Shown: piece by piece, positions 59,057-64,000 of the stretch
Layout of the letters: each line of letters opens with the position of its first letter
Position numbering within the stretch: the first letter of the stretch is position 1
NCBI RefSeq assembly: GCF_050908845.1
Contig: NZ_CP194171.1
Location: forward strand, 3,410,001 to 3,474,000
DNA from: Marinobacterium_D sp050908845
Lineage (GTDB): Bacteria; Pseudomonadota; Gammaproteobacteria; Pseudomonadales; Balneatricaceae
DNA: 64,000 nucleotides
Direction: 5' to 3'
The notes under the pieces: model-generated
The model's input: the letters and a program-made list of their open reading frames with translations, nothing else
Told to the model about the DNA's origin: nothing
Databases searched by the model: none
Position numbers and translations under genes: made by a program

Positions 59057-60286
59057 CTAGAACATCTCCCCAACTCTTATGTAGATGCCGGTATCCTCAG
59101 AGGTTTTCGCCAGATCCAGACTCAGGTTGAGCGTCGAACCCTCTGACGCCCGGTACCTGACACCGACACCGTAGCCAAGACCGGCTTCACCACTCAGCAG
59201 GCCGGACACCGAGTCGTTGACCGTGCCGCCATCAACGAAGCTGACAAAGCCCCAACGGGGGCGGAACTGGTAGCGAAGCTCTGTCCTGGCCATAAAGGTG
59301 TAATCATCGATAAAGCGGCCGCTCTCATAACCGCGGATGGCGAGGTTGGGCATATCGAAAAATGGCACATCACCGCTACTGCCCTTGAGCTCACCATTGG
59401 CGGCCAGCACCAGTTTCGGCCCCAGACTGAAATAGTGGCTGAGCGACAGGCCGTGTTTGCGATAGTCGTAATCACTGCCCCAGGTTTCACCGTAATCAGA
59501 GATCGACGCGGTAAAATAGGTACCGCTCTTCGGGTAGAGGCTGTCATCCCGGCTATCGTATGAAAGATCCAGCCCCAGGGCTGCAATACTGATGCTGCGT
59601 CCCACATCCGGAAACACCGGTGCCAGCTCGCTCAGCCGGAAGGACACGGTGCCATCGGTGTAGAGAAAATTAGGCCCGAAATACCAGTGCTCGGTATGCG
59701 GAATGCGAGCCTGCACCCCCAGGTACAGCACATTCATATCGATGCTGTAGCTGAGCGGGTGTTCTGTCAGCAGGCCAGTGTCGCCAACACCGAAGTAATT
59801 CAGGTTGAGCTTGCCTTTACCCAGGGCCGCCATGGTTCTGAGCCGCCCCTGAAACAGATAGTCTTTGTGGAAGGCGCCGATCACGTAGCTGTTGTTATCG
59901 GTATAGAGCCCGCCGACCCCGGTAATCGCTGGCTCGCCATCCGGATTATCCTCCTTGGGTGGGTGCATATAGAGCACCACGGGCTGTAGTCCGGTTCCCA
60001 AGGTTGGGCTGGCCTTGGGGATCGGCGCTACCACCCAGCTGCCACCGCTTGTCAGGTTTACACTGTCCTTGCTGGTGGCATTACTTTGCGTGAACTCTCC
60101 AACCGTTTGCGATGCGGCCCAGAGTGTTGACGAAAACGTAACGCCCGCCAACCCCAGCCCAAACTGCCTGAGGAGGGTATTCAGCGTGTTGGGCAAATTT
60201 TTGCCCAGTGAAAGTCTGGCCAGTGCTCTTACGGCGCCGGCCATTGGAAAGAGCCTTACGGCCTGAATCTTTTTCAAACTATTCAT
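59057..60286 (-). CDS. BamA/TamA-type outer-membrane barrel protein without POTRA domains
   Basis: From ATG 60286 the protein has 409 residues. After a probable signal (FGLGLAGVTFSSTLWAASQ) there is about a 16-strand barrel of the Omp85/surface-antigen type: SYDSRDDSLYPKSGTYF and NLAIRGYESGRF (the R-G-Y/F loop-6 motif), ending in a terminal Phe (RVGEMF). POTRA domains are absent, so this is not a BamA itself but a short Omp85-like protein of unknown function, possibly a transporter partner of its neighbours. Confidence 0.82.
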   Translation of the reverse strand: MNSLKKIQAVRLFPMAGAVRALARLSLGKNLPNTLNTLLRQFGLGLAGVTFSSTLWAASQTVGEFTQSNATSKDSVNLTSGGSWVVAPIPKASPTLGTGLQPVVLYMHPPKEDNPDGEPAITGVGGLYTDNNSYVIGAFHKDYLFQGRLRTMAALGKGKLNLNYFGVGDTGLLTEHPLSYSIDMNVLYLGVQARIPHTEHWYFGPNFLYTDGTVSFRLSELAPVFPDVGRSISIAALGLDLSYDSRDDSLYPKSGTYFTASISDYGETWGSDYDYRKHGLSLSHYFSLGPKLVLAANGELKGSSGDVPFFDMPNLAIRGYESGRFIDDYTFMARTELRYQFRPRWGFVSFVDGGTVNDSVSGLLSGEAGLGYGVGVRYRASEGSTLNLSLDLAKTSEDTGIYIRVGEMF

Positions 60287-60419
60287 CTGCTCAGGTTTGT
60301 ACGAACACACCGGGAAAAGGATCATTTAACGCGTCTTTACGCCCAAAACGTGAAAACGCAGTTCACCGCTCCCAGTGTGCCACCAAACTCGCCCGTCTGA
60401 TACTTGCTCAGGAGGGGTA

Positions 60420-60448
60420 AAAACCAGGGCTCCACACTCTGCGGAGCC
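60420..60448 (-). terminator. Terminator downstream of the second SphA-type gene
   Basis: Read leftward, GGCTCC and GGAGCC pair around a 9-base loop, followed by CTGGTTTTT, 23 bases after the stop. The BamA-like gene downstream would then need its own promoter. Confidence 0.55.
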
Positions 60449-60470
60449 TCTGGCCAGGGGCGTTGCGTGT

Positions 60471-61412
60471 TTAGAACTGGTAGACGAGCTTCGCCCAGAG
60501 GTAATCCCCTTCAAGACGGCGCTCCACATCCATTTCCGGCAACCAGCGCAGCTCAAACACCAGAGAGTCGGTAGCGGTGGGCTTCAGGTAGGTCAGCACC
60601 GGACCCACCCCCAGGGTTTTGCCTTCAAAGTCGCCCAGGTTGGCTCCCTTGCCGCTGTCACCGGTGATCTGGTCGTAATAGAAAGCGTTGGCACCCACAC
60701 CGATCAGGCCGGAGCCCGCCGGAAACAGTTTTTGCACGCTGCCCTCCACATGCCAGACGGTGCCGCTTTTGTAATTGGTATCGTCGTTCTCGGTGTTAAT
60801 CGCAAAACCGGTATGCACGGCCCAGTTCAGCAAACTTGGCCCCGAATAGGACACACCGACGGTCGGGTCGAAGGTCCAGTAGTTTTTACCGGGGTTGGCC
60901 AGACGCCCCTGCTCGTAGTCGCCGGTGGGCGCGTAGACGGGCAAAACGGCGTTGAACTGGTAGGCATCCTTCTGCCAGGCCATCATCAGAGGCATAAAGG
61001 TGATATCCCCCAACCCGTCGGCCTGGTCGGTACGGCGGACGGTTCGGCCGCCGGCGCTCACCGTCGCCGTTACCTCCATGTCCACGTAGGGGACAAGAGC
61101 ACCGACGCTGTACCAGGCTCCGAGCACCTTCTCTTCAAAGGTGTAGAAACCGCCAAACAGCAGCGCGTCACTCTCCGCCTCCAGATCGGTACTGAGCAGA
61201 CCGCCCGCCAGGGTGGTGCCCACATCCCCTTGGTAGTTCAGATAGGCGACCTCAAACACCTTGCCGGGCTTGTTGGGCGGAAGGTCGATAATCGTGGCCA
61301 GAGCTCCCGGCACGTAATGGCCGGCACCGCCCTCTTCGGCATAAACACTTGAAGTACCCTGCACAGCGATGAGCCCTGCAGCAACAGCAGTCGTCAGGAG
61401 TTTCATATTCAT
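60471..61412 (-). CDS. SphA/MetA-type outer-membrane protein, second copy
   Basis: The 313-residue protein has a signal peptide (VAAGLIAVQGTSSVYAEE), a strand-rich body and a terminal Phe (LWAKLVYQF). It shares with the protein at 4583-5476 a late block (TNYKSG ... GVGxxAxYYxQxTGD) and the final E-R-R-L-E-G-D-Y-x-W-x-K pattern, so the two are diverged paralogs. Such proteins are linked with uptake of hydrophobic compounds. It follows the HAD-META gene with a one-base stop/start overlap (TAATG). Confidence 0.78.
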   Translation of the reverse strand: MNMKLLTTAVAAGLIAVQGTSSVYAEEGGAGHYVPGALATIIDLPPNKPGKVFEVAYLNYQGDVGTTLAGGLLSTDLEAESDALLFGGFYTFEEKVLGAWYSVGALVPYVDMEVTATVSAGGRTVRRTDQADGLGDITFMPLMMAWQKDAYQFNAVLPVYAPTGDYEQGRLANPGKNYWTFDPTVGVSYSGPSLLNWAVHTGFAINTENDDTNYKSGTVWHVEGSVQKLFPAGSGLIGVGANAFYYDQITGDSGKGANLGDFEGKTLGVGPVLTYLKPTATDSLVFELRWLPEMDVERRLEGDYLWAKLVYQF

Positions 61413-62821
61413 TATTCACTCGCCTCTTTCGAGAGGGCCGAAGCTCTCATGATTACGTAGCCGGTCTCATCCATCAGGAAAAGCCAGCCTTCTGGACTGA
61501 TATGCCATTGCTGCACCCGACCCAGGACAGCGAGAAAACGATGCTCCTGCTCCATCAGCGAGTCGATACAGGCGCGGCGGGTCGAGGCCAGCGCGCCAAA
61601 GGAGAGATCCTCACCTTCGATGCTGTACTGGCCGGTGAAGCGGTTGCAGCTGGAGTTGCCGGCGACCCCGCCGTCCGCAGCGAAATCGATAGCGGCCGGG
61701 CTGTTATCGACGACACCACGACCGTCGATATATTCGACCTGCCAGCGATGCCCCAGCAACTCGGCCTGGGCCGGATCAATCGGCTGCACCGGATACACGC
61801 TGTTCCAGTCTTCCTTCATATCGACCAGCACCCAACCTTTGTCATCGGCATCATCAAGGCCCCGATTCAGGCTACCCACCAGCGATTTTCGGTCATAGGC
61901 CCACTCGCGTGACGGATCGGTGTGGTGCAGCAGCAGTCCCAGACTCGGGTTATCGCCTGAGGTCACCCAGTCCAGCATCTGGTAATCACCATCGGAGTTA
62001 CCAAAGGCCAGCACGGGGCGCGTGCCGATATATTGATGGATACCCACCGGCTTACCGGACTTGTCATCGATAAAGTTGATTTCAGGCTGTTTTATGATGA
62101 CGGGCCTGCCATCCCGGATTTCATAGGTCGCTTTAATACTGGAACCAACCACCTGATCCGCGGGAATGCCGTAAACCTCCTCGGAAAAATTACGGATAAA
62201 ATCGATACCACCGCCGGAGACGATAAACGTCTTGAAGCCGCTCTCTCTTAAATAGGCCAGCAGCTCCAGCATCGGCTGAAACACCATTTCGGTAAAACGC
62301 TTGCCAGTACTGCCATGACGCGCCGTTGCCAACCATTGACGGGCCACCTGGTTGAACTCTTCGGTGGTAAGTCCGGAGTGCGTGGCCGCAACCACCTCAA
62401 GCACGCCCTCTTCACCATAGGCGGCGATCTTGTCCACATCACCCGCCAGATATGCGGCAAAGGGCTCGGTGGTTTTCCATTCGGGGTGTTCGGGTGCCAG
62501 GGCTTTCAGGCGATCCAGGGCGAAGTAAAACTGGAAGTAGAGCGGCTTTTCCGACCAGAGCGTGCCGTCATTATCAAACGTGGCGATACGTTTGGCCGGT
62601 GGCAGAAACTGTCCCGATTCCGGGTCGGTGACCTTATCGACAAATTCGATGATCGATGCTTTCGCAACGCCGCTGTTCCAGGACGGCAGCGGGTCAGCAG
62701 ACGCCGCGTAGGCAGGCGCTGCGGCACCGATCGCCAGCGCCAGCAGCGCTCCTTTTAGCACCGTCGACTCAACACCCGGGAGTTTTCTGGTTAAAGCAGC
62801 CAGGGTTATGCATCCTTTCAT
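61412..62821 (-). CDS. Exported HAD-type phosphatase fused to a META domain
   Basis: From ATG 62821 the protein has 469 residues. A signal-like N-terminus (LKGALLALAIGAAAPAYAA) is followed by a HAD domain with motif I D-N-D-G-T (83-87), a motif II region (TFIVSGGGIDFIRNF) and a late FGNSDGDYQML block (motif IV Asp). The C-terminal 115 residues form a META/HslJ-like domain (GNSSCNRFTGQYSIEG, LASTRRACIDSLMEQE). The HAD part would remove phosphate from an unknown periplasmic substrate; META domains are common in envelope proteins of unclear role. This fusion is not one I know as standard. Confidence 0.83.
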   Translation of the reverse strand: MKGCITLAALTRKLPGVESTVLKGALLALAIGAAAPAYAASADPLPSWNSGVAKASIIEFVDKVTDPESGQFLPPAKRIATFDNDGTLWSEKPLYFQFYFALDRLKALAPEHPEWKTTEPFAAYLAGDVDKIAAYGEEGVLEVVAATHSGLTTEEFNQVARQWLATARHGSTGKRFTEMVFQPMLELLAYLRESGFKTFIVSGGGIDFIRNFSEEVYGIPADQVVGSSIKATYEIRDGRPVIIKQPEINFIDDKSGKPVGIHQYIGTRPVLAFGNSDGDYQMLDWVTSGDNPSLGLLLHHTDPSREWAYDRKSLVGSLNRGLDDADDKGWVLVDMKEDWNSVYPVQPIDPAQAELLGHRWQVEYIDGRGVVDNSPAAIDFAADGGVAGNSSCNRFTGQYSIEGEDLSFGALASTRRACIDSLMEQEHRFLAVLGRVQQWHISPEGWLFLMDETGYVIMRASALSKEASE

Positions 62822-62891
62822 ATCAAGCACCTTTCAGTTTGTTTACCGGTTCTGTTGCATCAGAGAAGCGATGAGCAGATCGATAGCGTTG

Positions 62892-64000
62892 CTATTGGCG
62901 TCCCATTTGCTGTTGGTAGATGCGCACTTTTTCGCTGTTACCGAGCTTGGTGTTTATCGACACCAGAGCAGACAGGATCTCAACGCTGCCTGGATAAGAC
63001 GCAAGTCCTTTTTCCAGAACGCTGAGTGCCTGTTCACTCTGGCCGATGGAATCTAGCGCAACGCCGTAGACGTAAATATAGCGTGCTGGAGAGTTGGGCG
63101 ACTGCGCCGCCAGCGCCAGGTGTTCCAGCGCCTTGTCCATCTGCTTGTCACGTACATAGGAGAGCCCCAGTGCATGCTGGACAACCGCTGTTTCACGCAC
63201 GCGGCCCAGAGCCTCGGTAAGCACCTGCCTGGCACGCACCTCATCGCCCTGGTTACGATAGAGCTCGGCTAGATTCACATGAGCGGGCAGGTAGTGCGGC
63301 GCCTTGACTATCGCCTTTTGGTAATACTCCTCGGCACCGGTCGTCAGCCCCTGGCGCGCGTAGAAATTGGCCAGATTGGTAAGTGACCCAGGTCGATCGG
63401 CGTTAAACAGGTTGGAATGCACGAAATCATCCAGGCCGGTTTCGTAACGTGTTCTCACCTCTTCGGGATATTGGTTCAGCGGCAACCCGACCATGGACTG
63501 CGCCGCCAGCCCACGGGTTATACGACTGTCGTCGTACAGCAGTGGCACGGTAAAAATCGGCCGGTACTGAGTGGGTATACGCTCCGCCGCCGATGACAGC
63601 CCCAGCCCCAGTAATGGCTCATCGCTCTGCGCTACCATCTGCAGCACCTGCGCAGACTGCTGTGACAGATAGTCCGGCAGCATCGTTGCCGCCGTGGCGC
63701 GGACGATTTCCGGCTGGGTTTTGTCCAGAATCAACCTGGATAGCAGCGCTTCGGCATGGGGACTGCCCATACGCCCCGCCGCCAACCCGTAGGCATAGTG
63801 GGTCTGATCAGGCTCACCGAACTTATCACTCAAGATTTTGGCCGCCCACTCGTTGGATTTGTCGTTATGGCAGTCGGTACAAACATTGGGTACACCGATA
63901 CTGGCAGAAAGGTCCGGACGCGGAACACGGAAACTGTGATCACGGCGGGAGTCATTACCCATAAAGGTTTTAGCCGGCATATGGCAGTTCCTGCAGCTGG
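62892..64000 (-). CDS. Multiheme cytochrome c with HEAT/TPR repeats (5' part beyond window)
   Basis: The frame is open to the window edge. The first visible residues include C-R-N-C-H, and C-T-D-C-H lies about 40 residues later, so there are at least two CxxCH heme c sites. PRPDLSASIGVPNVCTDCHND is typical of periplasmic multiheme cytochromes related to DmsE/c554 types. A helical HEAT-like part (HAEALLSRLILDKTQPEIVRATAA) and several TPR units (about 215-350 of the visible part, for example AEEYYQKAIVKAPHYLPAHVNLAELY) follow. It would carry electrons while binding a protein partner. The next gene in the same direction is 70 bases away. Confidence 0.8.
   Translation of the reverse strand, partial: SCRNCHMPAKTFMGNDSRRDHSFRVPRPDLSASIGVPNVCTDCHNDKSNEWAAKILSDKFGEPDQTHYAYGLAAGRMGSPHAEALLSRLILDKTQPEIVRATAATMLPDYLSQQSAQVLQMVAQSDEPLLGLGLSSAAERIPTQYRPIFTVPLLYDDSRITRGLAAQSMVGLPLNQYPEEVRTRYETGLDDFVHSNLFNADRPGSLTNLANFYARQGLTTGAEEYYQKAIVKAPHYLPAHVNLAELYRNQGDEVRARQVLTEALGRVRETAVVQHALGLSYVRDKQMDKALEHLALAAQSPNSPARYIYVYGVALDSIGQSEQALSVLEKGLASYPGSVEILSALVSINTKLGNSEKVRIYQQQMGRQ

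Noticed and set aside
1..64000. CRISPR arrays, tRNA or rRNA genes, prophage
   Set aside because: I saw no evenly spaced repeats, cloverleaf-like sequences, rRNA segments or phage genes.

Overview
The window comes from the chromosome of a fairly GC-rich gammaproteobacterium, most likely a marine Oceanospirillales-type organism such as Marinobacterium or a relative. This rests on gene content: a TRAP transporter, a BCCT betaine carrier, glyA-soxBDAG-purU, a TonB/ExbBDD iron system, modEABC and a MksFEB condensin. The genus is inference. I saw no tRNA, rRNA, CRISPR array, phage or intact insertion sequence.

Region 1 (1-4.3 kb) holds the end of a RidA-type gene, a dienelactone hydrolase (DLH), a D-2-hydroxyacid dehydrogenase, a small periplasmic protein, a GNAT acetyltransferase and a 50-bp relic of a second DLH gene.

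Region 2 (3.2-18.1 kb) is the most interesting part: an aromatic-catabolic island. A five-gene operon encodes a DLH-SnoaL fusion, an SDR, a StyA-like flavin monooxygenase, a flavin reductase and an SphA-type outer-membrane protein. It matches the iif indole-degradation genes described in Acinetobacter. Next come a dctPQM TRAP transporter and antABC, encoding anthranilate 1,2-dioxygenase. Together the genes predict indole to anthranilate to catechol. Three paralogous AraC-type regulators border the modules, and the iifA, dctP and antA promoters share a GGATAG-type motif.

Region 3 (18.1-33.1 kb) has a gene-poor, decayed stretch, then glyA-soxBDAG-purU (sarcosine oxidation and one-carbon handling), sfsA with a 2-oxoglutarate/iron oxygenase and an amidohydrolase, a LysE exporter and a BCCT carrier.

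Region 4 (33.1-43.2 kb) has a DUF294 nucleotidyltransferase/exonuclease pair, a small lipoprotein, and a leftward iron-uptake run: exbB, two exbD genes, tonB, a siderophore receptor, piuC and an FMN-dependent hydroxyacid oxidase.

Region 5 (43.4-56.9 kb) has thioesterase, bolA and DUF3422 genes, two unknown proteins, mksFEB (Wadjet-like SMC genes with no JetD nuclease), modEABC and a long-chain flavodoxin.

Region 6 (57-64 kb) opens with an unusual 0.4-kb array of perfect hairpins. A leftward envelope/redox cluster follows: a multiheme cytochrome c with TPRs (cut by the window edge), a HAD-META fusion, a second SphA-type protein, a BamA/TamA-type barrel and a phospholipase D lipoprotein.
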